From the NCBI GenBank assembly GCA_030710605.1, contig CP092886.1, positions 49,902,390-49,966,389 on the forward strand: 64,000 bases of DNA, read 5' to 3'. A program made the translations under genes and the position numbers. Below the pieces are notes generated by a model. It searched no databases. It was not told the DNA's origin and saw nothing but the letters and a program-made list of their open reading frames with translations. Position 1 is the first letter of the stretch. Every line of letters starts with the position of its first letter. This DNA is from Cordylochernes scorpioides. Its lineage: Eukaryota; Arthropoda; Arachnida; Pseudoscorpiones; Chernetidae. Shown here piece after piece: positions 1 to 10,800 of the stretch.

Positions 1-224
1 AAACACCTAATCCCTAATGAATCTATACTTGGCAAGATAACTTTATGTTTGATTATCTGCTCCACCTAGCTGTACCCGTTCAAACGTTGCTGTCTTTGAA
101 CAAAAAGTCAGTTTTAATACCTAAATAATAATTTATTAGTGATAAAATGTATACAATACATCAAAATGAAAATTAACAATAAAATTATCACTACATAAAT
201 GTCATTTGAATATAACATATGTAA

Positions 225-753
225 AAAAATAATAGATATATTTTGATAATTTGAAACTCGTAAATTTGAATCTCTCGATAAAGTGAACATTTTTTCCCCG
301 GTCCCTTGAAAAATACTCGATAAGTTGAATAAAATTAATATTAATTGGTTCCCTCGGTAATTGGAAGTTAAAGGAATAGTATCTTTCCTTGGAATTGTAT
401 CATTATTCTTGTCTCAAATAAATTGCCGTGTCATCCTGAATTTTGTCTTTCCTAATTTTCTACATCACAAAATCATATGTTGTAGATAAATGATAAAACT
501 AACCTTGACTTGTGCGCAATTAATAGGTAGAAAATCTTACTTTTGATAAATAATCATCATCATTTAGTTAAATCTACAAATCTGCAAATAACTCTAAGGA
601 TATTCAAGATATTCAAGAAATTATTTTTCAAAAACCTTCCCGGGGATATACCTAATAATATCCCAAAATTCACGGCGATCGGATGTATGGTTTTTGAATC
701 TATAGAGTACAGACAGACAGACAGACAGACATTCAATTTTATATATATATAGA
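225..753 (-). mobile_element. Non-autonomous Helitron, 3'-truncated copy
   Basis: Read on the minus strand, the element starts with TC followed by an alternating TA stretch and a GTCTGTCTGTC tract (TC at 753-752, preceded by host A). The body matches the plus-strand Helitron at 28350-29155 over most of its length, for example in the segments mirrored around 340-500 here and 28740-28900 there. The 3' hairpin plus CTAG end seen in that copy is missing, and similarity fades near 225. No Rep/helicase is encoded. This is a rolling-circle transposon derivative that would depend on helicase from an autonomous partner. Confidence 0.7.
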
Positions 754-764
754 TATGCTGTATC

Positions 765-860
765 CCATTGGGATAGTCTTAACGATTCTTGCAAGGGGAT
801 GTGATGCATTGTGGCCTCTCTTCTTACATTTAAAGCAGTTTGCCTCTATAAATATGCATT
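765..860 (-). pseudogene. Remnant of a LINE gag zinc knuckle
   Basis: The minus strand translates to a short stretch around CFKCKKRGHNASHP, a C-x2-C-x4-H-x4 zinc knuckle in which the final Cys is Pro. Such CCHC knuckles lie in ORF1 (Gag-like, RNA-binding) proteins of jockey-type LINEs. Nothing coding can be followed beyond about 30 codons. It lies downstream of the endonuclease remnant at 990-1520 and is probably a piece of a second decayed element. Confidence 0.4.
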
Positions 861-989
861 TTCTTTTATACATCTTATGTCACAGTGTTTATATTTAACC
901 TTTGACGCATATACCTTATTTATTTCTTTGCTACCCAATTTATTAATACTGGTTTGCCCTTCTTCCTGTAGTATCTTGTAGTACAAGTA

Positions 990-1520
990 ATACTGGGAGA
1001 TGATCATTGTTCGTGCAAGACCTTTGAGTATTTGTGTAAGGCGATATCAATGATATCTGGAGATAAATTGTGAGGGGTTTCGTCGGGGTAGCTCGCCTCT
1101 AGGTCCGTGAAATAAATTACATTTTAGAGCCTTCTTCCGATTGGATTAGTGGTGGTGGAACCCCAGCCTGGGTGCTTACAGTTTAGATCTCCTAAAATGG
1201 TCGGAGTATCTGCTGAGAAAATGTTATAAATATCAGTTTTTGATCTAGATAGGTGTTTGGTGATTTGAAGCAGGAATACAGATTCATACTTGACCCATCT
1301 TTATTTTAAATAGAATTTCTTGTTATTTACAGATTTAAGGTAGTGGTCTGAACATGCGCACATCTGCTCTGCTTGTAGATAAGTATGACAGTTCCACCAC
1401 CTTGTCCGGTGAGTCTGCCATTCCGGAGGGTGTTGTAGTTGGGAATCCTCATTTTGTGGCATGGCTTAAGCCAAGTTTCAGAAACTAGCGCTATATCAAA
1501 GTCGTGGTCGTTTAATAATT
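990..1520 (-). pseudogene. Jockey-like LINE ORF2 remnant: EEP endonuclease
   Basis: Minus-strand translation, with stops and frame changes, shows the order of an EEP (apurinic-type) endonuclease: SETWLKP near 1470 (catalytic Glu), a GQGGGT turn near 1390, GDLNCKHPGWGS near 1150-1190 (catalytic Asp and Asn) and NDHLPVLLVL near 990-1010 (Asp-His). This nuclease nicks target DNA for target-primed reverse transcription. No reverse transcriptase follows, so the copy is broken after the endonuclease. It continues ORF1 at 1840-2863 and belongs to the same element. Confidence 0.75.
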
Positions 1521-1839
1521 CTGAGAATTGTTTTTTTTTCTTTCGGAGACTTCACGCCTTTCAGTGAACGATTCGAAGACTGCTTTTTTAGTTTTTTAAG
1601 GTTGATTTGCATCTCTAATAGTGTCAATAACGTTCATCACTATCTCTCATTGCGAAGTTACTGAGAGCCTTTTTGATAGCAGTCTCTAGTTTGTTGACTT
1701 TAGTGCCTGTATTAGGATTGAGACATTATTTATTTGTATTAGGGGTTTTGCTTTCGTTTTGTGTGGTTGGTTCATTTCAGGATGGTTTGGAGATTTTTGG
1801 TTAGATTTTCCTTTTTATGCATTAGGGTTGGTCTCTTAA

Positions 1840-2863
1840 TATTTTGGGTGTGTGTAGGGCACTCTATTTATATTTCTATATATTTGGGGCAACCATGCCA
1901 ACTTGCCGTTTGCTGCCCCTAACAACTTGCATATTCTGGTGGGACTTAGTTTTACTTGGTGTTTTCAGATGTGAAATGGTCCTTTCCCCCACATTTTATA
2001 CATCTGGGAATTTCCCTGACCTTTGGAAGCCCTGTAGGTCTCGAAGATAATGTTGCAACGATCAAGACCTCTGACGACTACTCTGAGGTTCTTTTCATCG
2101 TCTAAAATCTTGAAATGGAAGGTGTAGTGTCGGTCTTCCAACCACTTGGTTGTTGTGCGATAGTCTGCTATGGTGTGGGTCTGAACGTTGATGTATCGCC
2201 CTGATGTGGAGAATTCTGGTATTTGTTTTGTGCAATTGATGAGGTCATCCTAAGCCCTGATCATTCCACTACCTCGCTTATTTTTATTGGCGGTATTCTG
2301 ATCTTAGAGTTGAGGGTGGAGTTGCTGGTTCTGATATTCAAATTTTCGTTGAGTTTGTTTGATGGGTTCACATTTTTCTGGTTTTGTTCATGATTTGAAA
2401 TTTTATGTGATGTGACTTCGATTTACATTTCAATAGTTTCTGGTTCTTCAGGTTTTTCAGGCTGTTTTTATTTAATGTTGGTATAGGATTCACCTTGTGG
2501 CCCGTGTTTGGAGCACCAGGTTGCTTTTGGCATAGTTATTGGTTCTTTTGTGGCTTCCAATGAATTTTCTCTCGGGCGCTTCGAATAACTTTTTGCAGTT
2601 TTGCAATCTTCTTGAAAGTCTTAACGCACTTTGCGTAGTTTCCTTTCATTTATATATATATATAAGTCAATAGAATTTATTAGATCGGCAAAAGTGATTT
2701 CAATCGCACCATAGAATATCTTCAGTGTTCGAGAATCCTCCTCATATTTTAATATTGGACGTTCTGGGAATTTCCAAAGTGAATACGAGCGTATACCTAC
2801 CGGATATTTGGGGTCAATGAAGTTAAAGTTGGGGACTTCTAGTGTAAATGAGGTGTCATCCAT
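1840..2863 (-). pseudogene. Jockey-like LINE ORF1 (Gag-like) remnant
   Basis: The first 80 codons from the Met at 2863 are open; the reading then passes through several frames. Near 2050-2170 is a pre-C2HC segment (LDDEKNLRVVVRGL), which in jockey-type ORF1 precedes the zinc knuckles. Near 1960-2010 the reading CIKCGGKDHF gives a CCHC knuckle whose last Cys is lost. The product would coat element RNA. The order ORF1 then EEP on the minus strand shows one degenerate LINE spanning about 2863 to 990. Confidence 0.7.
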
Positions 2864-3084
2864 GATTATAGATACATTTATGTTTTAGATAATTACAAGG
2901 TACGTTGATAATTTAATAAAAAGGGAGCGTTAATTATTTAGGTAACAGGTACGTTAATTAGTTAAAAAGATACGTTAATTAGGTCTTGATTCGGGTTTTC
3001 TTCCTCTTCTTGCGGTCTCCAATTTTTCCCAGTTTCAAAAAAGAGCTCCATCTAATAATAAGTCAACTATATTTTTAGGTAGTA
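2864..3084. other. Non-coding spacer
   Basis: AT-rich. A ~16-bp GGTACGTTAATTA-type motif recurs between 2900 and 2985. No gene seen. Confidence 0.5.
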
Positions 3085-3402
3085 CCTGCTCTTGTATTGG
3101 ACTGCATTTCTTATATACCCTTCACCTGCTATTGAATAGAGTAAATTGGCATTTTGAACAAATTAGGGAAATATGCTTCTAGGAATGTAGAAATGTATAT
3201 AAAAATTAAATATAATGCATCGAGCAATGTTCTTCAGAAAAATCACGAATAATCCTGTATTCAATAGCAAGTGCAGGGCATATAAGAAATTCAGTCTGCA
3301 ATACAATAGTGAAGGGTCTGGAGATTAAATGGCCAAAGCACTGGAAGAGTTCACCACCAACGAGCCACTCCTTTCCTCTTGCCTGGTTGGCTCACTGACT
3401 CA
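3085..3402. mobile_element. Degenerate foldback MITE
   Basis: The segment 3090-3140 is an imperfect inverted repeat of 3250-3315 (both centred on TTGTATTG...TTCTTATAT...GCTATTGAAT). At 3325-3400 a segment with CACTGGAAGAGTTCACCAC resembles the internal core of the better-preserved MITEs at 4188-4486 and 60718-61200. It is therefore an old member of that foldback family. No coding capacity. Confidence 0.55.
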
Positions 3403-4187
3403 ACGCGCTGATTATCTGATAAAATTCACATGACAGTGAACGGATAATCAGAGTGCGAATGAAACGGGAACCATATATAAATACATACATATAAACATTA
3501 AGGCATATATTATAGGTAATGAGATAATTTATTGTTGTATTTAGATGATAAAAAGGCATATATTGGATTGAATAAAATATTTATTTGCCAATATTGTTGT
3601 ATGTGATGAAAAACTTGAAAAGCGCTGTGTCTACACCAATATTGAACTATACGCTCTACCTCACGTATACATCCAAAATTATTGAAACAGTGTCTAAAGT
3701 TGTGGGCAGTTATAGGTAATTGATTTGAAATTTTCTTGATTGTTTTTCCTTATTATAGAATGTTCTCCGCCTTTTCCGGTCCCAAGCCCGGATGAAAAAG
3801 GAGGAGGGGGAGCAGTAACAAGCTCACTAAAAAACCTGGGCTCAGCTGGCCCGGCTGATAGTACCCTGTAAGGGCTCCTAATCCAAGGATACAGGATGAG
3901 CAGCGTTTGTACTCCATGTTAGGAACGGCTGCTCATGGCGTCTGTTCCTCATGTCAGAGGCGGCCATTTCTTTTGGAGCTAAGTCGGCCTCCACTGAGTA
4001 GTGCTCCCAGTCTTAATGACAAAGGCAGACGCATTCTACTTCACCAAATCATGATGGTTGTTAAATCTTAAGCTTTACAAGCTTGACACCCTAATATGAT
4101 TGAATGGAGATAAGAAAGAAAAAGAATGTTCTAAAAAGGAATTATATATTCGGGAATGCGTTTTTTTTTTACGTAACAATATAAATT
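3403..4187. other. Non-coding; unidentified GC-richer block 3770-4090
   Basis: 3403-3769 is AT-rich with nothing recognisable. 3770-4090 is richer in GC and reads in pieces of all frames without a usable ORF. It resembles untranslated or decayed LINE sequence, but I could not place it in a family. Confidence 0.4.
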
Positions 4188-4486
4188 TAGAAAATGAAAG
4201 GAATAAAAAGCACGAATGTTTCTTTTACACACAATACAAACTTCTACTGCCCTTACTGCGATGAAAAAAAATATATTGGGAGGGCTTGGCTCATCAGTGG
4301 TGAACTCTCTCAGCGGTTTCGCCAATTTAATCCACCGGACCGCTTCTCAGAGCTCTAATACTGTATTGGACGATTCTGCTTATATACGCATCACTGAAGG
4401 ATGGAATCTAAGAAGCAGTAAGGGCAGTAGAAATTTGTATTGTGTGTAAAAGAAACATTCGCGCTTTTAAATCCTTTCATTTTATA
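4188..4486. mobile_element. Foldback MITE with ~70-bp terminal inverted repeats
   Basis: The left arm (4188-4260) and right arm (4415-4486) are inverted copies with only a few differences, covering AATGTTTCTTTTACACAC and CTACTGCCCTTACTGC. The core contains GGCTTGGCTCATCAGTGGTG, shared with the copies at 60.7-61.2 kb. The 77-codon ORF across it is a by-product of the repeat. It is non-autonomous; the mobilising transposase family is not evident. Confidence 0.75.
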
Positions 4487-5192
4487 TGTATAGATGGCGC
4501 GTTATTGCTTTGTGTTAATATAAATTTAATTCACTTCAATATCAAATATTACTTTGGGGCATACATGCAAACAAAAGGACATATTATAATTGTGTAAATA
4601 GTTCGGCTAATATTCTAGTATTGATGGAATATATGGAATCTAAAATCATGAAATTTGATCTAGAAAATTTATCAACAGAGAAACGACGACTATATATTTG
4701 ATCCATATATCCCCTACATAATTGAAACATACCAAATGGGCAGAACATGTTGCTTCGTCTCTAATGAAGCGAAACAGAATTCCTACACCGTCATTACGTA
4801 CAGGTGGTTTAGAAATTGTAATTTCCCTAAATTGTTCAATATTGTGATGAATCCTCTAGTCCAGTAATGTTTGATCTTGCAAAGCCTGGTTTTGAGCTTG
4901 AATAACTTAACGTTATATATACAATAGTGATTTAAACAACAAATTATGAAAACACCTAATTTAATATATTCCACACAGTTGAAATCTTTGGATATATATA
5001 TATAATACCGAGCACACACACATATATAATACAGAACATAAAAAGGCATATTAAGAATGTTATTACTTATATTCCTACAATAAGCTTAAATGGAATATCC
5101 GATCAAGCTCCATTGATTGGAGATGTTTCAGAAGCTTGATAACTTTTTTATTATCCCAAATATTTCTCTATGAAAAATATTTGATCATTATA
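4487..5192. other. AT-rich non-coding stretch
   Basis: No credible ORF, RNA gene or repeat pair recognised. Confidence 0.5.
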
Positions 5193-5465
5193 AAGTATTA
5201 AATATTAAAGGCTTATCTTGGATCAATATTGTTTGATAGAAACATCTAATATTTCGACGAGGCATTTCGCCCATTTTCTTCTGGGGTTCAAATCTTGTGA
5301 ACAAATCATCCATGTGATGCACGAGTAGCGATGTTTTTATGGATGAATTGTTTACAAGGTTTGAATCCCAGAAAAAGTTGGACGAACTGTCTCATCGAAA
5401 TATTGGATATTTCTATCGAACAATATTGATAAAAATACGCTTTTATTATTTAATGTATTCAAAAT
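5193..5465. mobile_element. Foldback element with hammerhead-like arms
   Basis: Arms at about 5193-5312 and 5342-5465 are inverted copies at roughly 80-85% identity by eye, around CAATATTG..ATAGAAA and AATATTTCGA. On the minus strand the left arm reads CAGAAGA, a GGGC/GCC stem, then GTCGAAATATT, resembling a decayed hammerhead core (CUGANGA, helix II, GAAA). No ORF. See the findings on hammerhead-derived repeats. Confidence 0.6.
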
Positions 5466-6264
5466 GGATTGCTCGATTTTCAGCATTATATAAAGTATAT
5501 CAATTATAAACATAGAGAATCTGATTCCAATGTGAGATGCTAATATATTTCTAACAGAAAAAACTAGAGCATTTTTTTAGTCTTTGTCCATAGATGATAA
5601 TTAAGATACAACTGAGGAATGAAAAAAAAAACCCAGAAATATCGTTATTTTCAAAAGGTAATAACAGTTAATCGACAATTTTGTGAATTAATATGATGAG
5701 GGGTTCGTCAGCCCCAAGCCGCTACGGTAACCGTGAAGGCCTACAGGGAACTCTGAAATGTGGCTGACTATCGGGGAAATGGCACCCTCCTCCCCATTCC
5801 ACGGAGCAGCAACATCAGAAATTGTACGAACAAGGCAGCTTGTTGGCAAGTATTGTGATCAGGGTGCACGGACCGATCTGATCTGCTCCATGGACAAGAC
5901 ACCACCACCATATATTATTAGGGTAAATATCAATATTAAGTTGGAGATTAATATGCCCACACATAAATGTATTTAAATATCTTAATAACTCAATCTGTAA
6001 AATATAACGTGGAAGACACATTCCACCAGCTCGAGTAATTAAAAGTGTTTTCTCTAAAAGACAAATGAGAGAAACTAATTGAAAAGGAGAGAGAAAGAGA
6101 GAGCATAATGACAAATGACGTTTAGCTCGGGGAAGCTAATGTGTTATTTACGAATGACCGGCCTCGAACTGGGTCAATGGCTAGTGTCACGTGACTCGAC
6201 TTCCCCGCGGTTTTTGGTTCTGGAGTTAGGCACGTTTTCATATTAATACTCAGTTTCGTTTTTC
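5466..6264. other. Unassigned; moderately GC-rich block 5695-5910
   Basis: 5695-5910 is GC-richer than its surroundings and carries short overlapping ORFs on both strands with no recognisable domain. The remainder is AT-rich and ends in a short AG-rich tract near 6085-6105. Confidence 0.4.
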
Positions 6265-6520
6265 CTAGAGATAGGTACTCTTATTTCTTCATACCCAATT
6301 TAATTTGTCCGGGAAATATCTACTCTTATCTCTTCATACCCAATTTAATTTGTTCGGGAAATACGCTCTCTATTATGCTAATACCCAATTTCATTTGTCC
6401 GGGAAATATGTACTCTTATCTCTTCATACCCAATTCAATTTGTTCGGGAAAAACGCTCTCTATTATGCTAGTACCCAATTTCATTTGTCCGGGAAATATG
6501 CAATCTTATCTCCTTTTTGC
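6265..6520 (+). repeat. 45-bp minisatellite (about 5-6 units)
   Basis: Units begin TACCCAATTTNATTTGTCCG and return every 45 bp (for example 6295, 6340, 6385, 6430, 6475), alternating between two subtypes. Because 45 is a multiple of three, one frame stays open and would encode a 15-residue repeat (QFHLSGKY... type) within 6305-6670. There is no start context, splice signal or homology to suggest translation. Degenerate units continue to about 6790. Confidence 0.85.
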
Positions 6521-7069
6521 TCAGGAAATAGGCAACATATCACCAATATCTTAATAAACAGAACCATTTGTCGAGGAAATAAGCACAACTATCTCTTTTT
6601 ACATGGTTTTAATATCCTAGAGACAGGCATGATTATCTCATATTACATAGTTTCATTATTCTGGATATAGACATCCTTGCTTCAAGGAAATCATATTTCC
6701 TCTCTATATAAGCAAACTCATCTTCAAAGCGCAGTTTCATTAGTTCTGGAGATAGTCATGCCTATCTAATCATATATAGATCATTGTGGGTCTGAAGAGA
6801 GACATGCTTGCTTGATGAACTAATTTATTTATCTTGAAATTAGGAAAACACACACACACATTCTCTTTATCTAGAGATAGGTAAGTTTCTTTTTATAAAC
6901 CCATTTGTTTGTTCTCTGACGACATGTGTGTGCACAGAATTATCTTCTATACAAATAGTCTCAACATTATGACCCTATGAAATGAGCAGAAGTGAGGTCA
7001 ATCGAGACTATTATCAGTTTTGAGGCAGAAAAAGCATTGTCGAAGTTGAAAAAGCTGCGGAAATATATA
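6521..7069. other. Degenerate tail of the minisatellite, then non-coding
   Basis: Weak 45-bp periodicity fades by 6790. A short CA run lies near 6847-6860. Otherwise nothing recognised. Confidence 0.5.
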
Positions 7070-7246
7070 CAGTTAAACCTGTCTATAGCGCCCCCTCTTG
7101 GGACTCACCAAAATAGGGTGCTATAGAGAGGGGGTGCTATAGACAGGTCACTTTTAATGTAAATCGCATCGTACTACGTATTTAAAATCGGGCGCTATAG
7201 AGAGGAAGGCGCTATTTAGAGGGGGCGCTATAGACAGGTTTAACTG
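7070..7246. mobile_element. Pogo-like MITE, 177 bp
   Basis: Perfect inverted termini CAGTTAAACCTGTCTATAGC (7070 inward, and its complement ending at 7246) are flanked by TA on both sides (7068-7069, 7247-7248). CAGT...-type termini with TA target duplication are typical of pogo/Tigger elements. The interior repeats shorter versions of the terminal motif (GGTGCTATAGAGAGG and similar). There is no transposase. Confidence 0.85.
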
Positions 7247-7898
7247 TATATAGGAATATTGCACACATAGCAATGACGAATCCCATTGAAACTTAAGAAA
7301 ACCTACCGCAATAAATGAAGTTTGTTCCCAAAAAAGTTGAATCTGAAGGTACCATCGGACATCATCTGCAGCGGAGGAAAACTTTTAAAAGCAAGTTTTG
7401 TTTCATATACCCTTGATATAAACGATAAGCATATGCAGCATTAAAGGGTGAAGTCTCAGACTGGACAAAACAAATGAGAGGACATTGTTTTTCAGGCCAA
7501 TCTCGTTTCTATCTATCTTCTCTGTATTATATATATGCATCGCTGCTGAGAGAATACCTGGCCTTTTTATCATCGCCTTCTTCTCTCGGTAAGCTTTGGG
7601 CTTTACTCTTGCACTCATATTTTTCGAATTACCACCACACTCAACAGCAACCACCAGGTGTTTCTACCCTTTTTTGAGCTAAATGGTTTGCTTTTTTTCA
7701 AATATACTTTCTACCAAGTTTCAACAGGTCAATTCCTGACCGCGCGTTACGCGTAACGACTCTTCGTTGCCCACACTTCGTATTGATCCTTAGCCTAGCT
7801 CTTCTCTAGAAACTTCGATTATCGAATACAAGTCGAGTCGATGAGGAATAAGGCCGAACGCGTGGCTTTATCAGATTTACCTTTGGCACCGGGTAATA
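7247..7898. other. Non-coding stretch
   Basis: Several ORFs of 60-80 codons overlap on both strands without recognisable domains. No structural RNA seen. Confidence 0.5.
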
Positions 7899-9267
7899 CA
7901 CTAGTGTCCACATTTAAGGTAACAGACACTAAATCTTTGATAAAAAATAATAATAACGAGAAATAATGAATATCATTATGATATGCAGATTACACCACAC
8001 GATTTCCCTAGCTAATAAAAATAATTTTATATGAAATTTTGGGTCATTCTTTAAAGCGTTCGCTTGCGTGACCTTTTTATCCAGCTATACAATTTAATTT
8101 AAACAACATTTCTTGCGTTTTATCTATCCATGGAACGCCATGAAAAGTGGTTTTGATTCTATGGAAACAATTTCAAGAAACAGGAGACATCTCCAGAAGG
8201 ACAAAATCTCCCGAGAATCACAACCTCATCAGAAGAACGTTATCTGAAGTTAACGGCCAAACGTAACAAAACAATGACAGACACACCAGCTAACAATTGA
8301 GCTCTCTTCGGCCACAGAAACCTTGATATCAAGGCAAACAGTTTACAGAAGACTCAACGAAAGAGGGATGTATGCAAGGTGGCCGAAGGTTTGTATCCCT
8401 CTCACTGCCACCCAAAAAGAAGGGCTCGTCTAAATTAGTACAGACAACATCAGCCTTGGACCCAAAACAGTGGGCTCCTGTTAGTTTTAGTTATGAGTCA
8501 AGGTTTAGTCTTAACACGGATTCTAGACGTGTACTGATCTGGAAGAGAAACCGTGACTCGAAACCATCCCTCAAACATCAGAGAAAGGGACAGTTACGGT
8601 GGCCAAGGTGTCATGGTCTGGGGTGGTATCATGTTAGACGCACGCACGCCACTACATGTGTTTGATGGCGGCACCCTGACTTCTCAGCGATACAGAGACG
8701 AGATACTGGAGCCCTATGTATGGGGTGGGGTCGGACTCTCGTTCATCTTTATGGAAGATAATGCTCGTCTTCATAGATCCCTGATGATAAACGAATATCT
8801 TGAATGTGAGGGTATTCAAAGGATGGAGTGGCCTGCCAGATCACCAGACCTATATCCTATAGAACATGTTTGGGAAGCCTTGGGGAGACGAATTGGATCT
8901 CGTTCACCCATTCCCAGGACCTCTCAAGAACTGAAAACTGCTTTGGTTGTAGAGTGGGATTTGTTGCCTAAAGAGCTCTTTAATTGCCTAATAAAACAGC
9001 ATGAAATATCGTTGTGACAGCTATCTGTTAGAGACGACCACACACTCTATTAAGTCATCAAATATTGGTCAACATCTATCTGGCCTTTGGACTAATTAAC
9101 ATAAATTTGCATAGCTCTGTAAAATATATTTCAACAATAAATTTATTTTGTCAACTTTATTTGTTATAGTTTTGTCTATCCAGCTACACATTTACGTTCA
9201 AAACAATTCTATATTTTTTGAGAAACTTAACATTAAGTGTTTATTACCTTAATTTTGGACACCAGTA
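7899..9267 (+). mobile_element. Tc1-family transposon, degenerate
   Basis: Inverted termini (left ACTAGTGTCCACATTTAAGG, right complement ACTGGTGTCCAAAATTAAGG) lie between TA dinucleotides at 7897-7898 and 9268-9269. The 1.37 kb length suits a single-gene Tc1 element. The transposase it encloses is broken, so this copy cannot move by itself. Confidence 0.85.
8130..9017 (+). pseudogene. Tc1 transposase, frameshifted
   Basis: The C-terminal half is open from 8553: VMVWGGI, EDNARLHRS with the second catalytic Asp, and WPARSPDLYPIEHVWEALGR with the Glu of the DD34E triad. Upstream, RITTSSEERYLKLTAKRN and LISRQTVYRRLNERGM (paired HTH and linker) are found in different frames, with stops near 8298 and 8430. 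At 8495-8530 the usual DESRFS motif reads YESRFSLNTDSRRV, so the first catalytic Asp is also lost. The product would have been a nuclear cut-and-paste transposase. Confidence 0.9.
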
Positions 9268-9544
9268 TATATGATATATCGTTGGCATATATCAATTTTT
9301 CAATGTTCAATAAGGTGCTAATTACATTTCGATATATAAAAGATACATCCTTTCGCCATGAGTTTATTTTATTAATAAAAGGTGTGTGTTAATAAAAATA
9401 AACATATTGCGAAGTGATTTATCTTTATATAAAATATTTATTGAGATTCCTTCATTTTAATATAAATATAGATATCTTAAAATGAATTTTTAGCTGTTAT
9501 AATTATAAAAATAGTTTCTCTATATATATTATTATATTAAAAAT

Positions 9545-9680
9545 AAAAAAGGCATATCCTGACCAGGCTCACATAAGCATTTTTAGATGGCAGAGCGCCA
9601 TCTAGTGGAGCAAAATAAACTAAACGTTTATTTAACTTGTTTCGTGATATTTGGCCAACCCAATTATATATATATATATA
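9545..9680 (+). repeat. Dispersed repeat, copy 1
   Basis: The segment from AAAAAGGCATATCCTGAC through AGATGGCAGAGCGCCATCT to TTGGCCAACCCAAT reappears inverted at 59748-59880. It contains a small palindrome (GATGGC..GCCATC) and ends in a TA run. Unknown family. Confidence 0.75.
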
Positions 9681-9812
9681 TATATATTTTAAATCATTTT
9701 CCCACATATTATTATATTTATTCTAAGATCCACATTCGCGCATCCAAATATATTAATCGAAACATTATTCTTCTACATATAGCATGTGAATATTCGTTTT
9801 AAAATACATATA

Positions 9813-10397
9813 TCTTATATATAAAATTCAATGTCTGTTGTCTGTTTCGCGATAGACTAAAAAACTACTGAACCAATTGGTACCAAATTTTGCATGTCGC
9901 CTTTTAAAAACCTAAAGAAAATTTTCGGCTACATTTTGATTAGTATTTTTGGCTATTTATTTTTTTATTTGAAAAAAAAAAAAAAATTACGCGTAGTAAC
10001 AAAAGTAACAACACCAGGCCAATTAAGCGACCAATGAGCGTTCTGAATCTTTTTTTTTTTTTCAAGTTGTTTGCGTACTTTTTTTTTTAAATATCTTTTT
10101 ATACGAGTGTTACTTTTTTTTTACAAAAGTATTGAGTATTGAGAGAGAAATTTATATTAATAAGTTACGATTAGTACACACAAGGTAATTTTAAAAAATC
10201 TTTACAAAATTAGCGTTACTATATGTAAATAATGGCTTTCGTATTTTTTATTAATTTTTTTTCATTAATTTGTGGTTTATGTGTTCCTTCTGTATTGCTA
10301 TTCTATGGCACTTCTAATATTTATTATTGATGTGCTTTCAGTATGTTGGAAATTGCACTCAGAGTAATTCTTGGGCGAAGCCGGGTCATTCGTCTAG
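9813..10397 (+). mobile_element. Non-autonomous Helitron, 585 bp
   Basis: It starts TCTTATATATAAAATTCAAT after a host A (9812) and ends with a GGGCGAAGCC hairpin region followed by CATTCGTCTAG at 10397 and a host T (10398). That is the Helitron signature: 5' TC, a short 3' hairpin, CTRR end and insertion between A and T. No ORF. It abuts the TA of the Tc3-like end that starts at 10407. Confidence 0.85.
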
Positions 10398-10406
10398 TTT
10401 AATATA

Positions 10407-10800
10407 CAGGGTGATCCAAAAGTCCCGCACTATTTTAAAAATTAATGACTCCGCGAATATTTGCGCTAGAGCAATGCGGTAAACACCATTGTGCTCAGGA
10501 TGCAATAGAATTTTTTATGGCAAATATTGAAAAATTCGAAATTGATTTTAGTTACAATTTTATTCGCCAAATTGCGCTCTACCAGAATCAGAGATTCAGC
10601 GGCCAAATTGTTTGATAAATTGAAAAATATAACTGATCGACACGTATTTTTCCTTTTTGAATACCAGGAAAGAACTCTAATAATATCAAAAAACAAATTA
10701 ATAAAACACCACTTCGCCAAAAGTAGAAGAATTTGTTGACGATTTTGTATATCTCAAAATATTCTATTTATTAAAAATGAAAATTTTAGATTTGCATTTA
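10407..10800 (+). mobile_element. Tc3-like transposon end, solo copy
   Basis: It begins CAGGGTGATCCAAAAGTCCC after TA (10405-10406) and is about 90% identical by eye over 330 bp to the terminal inverted repeats at 30241-30712 and 40731-41204. Similarity decays beyond about 10740. The 70-84 codon ORFs on both strands are shared with those termini and are features of the inverted repeat, not genes. Confidence 0.75.

Noticed and set aside
4216-4449. 77-codon ORF at 4.2-4.4 kb
   Set aside because: It spans the MITE from arm to arm and has no domain.
6265-6520. Regularly spaced 45-bp repeats as a CRISPR-like array
   Set aside because: The repeats are contiguous without unique spacers and the context is eukaryotic.
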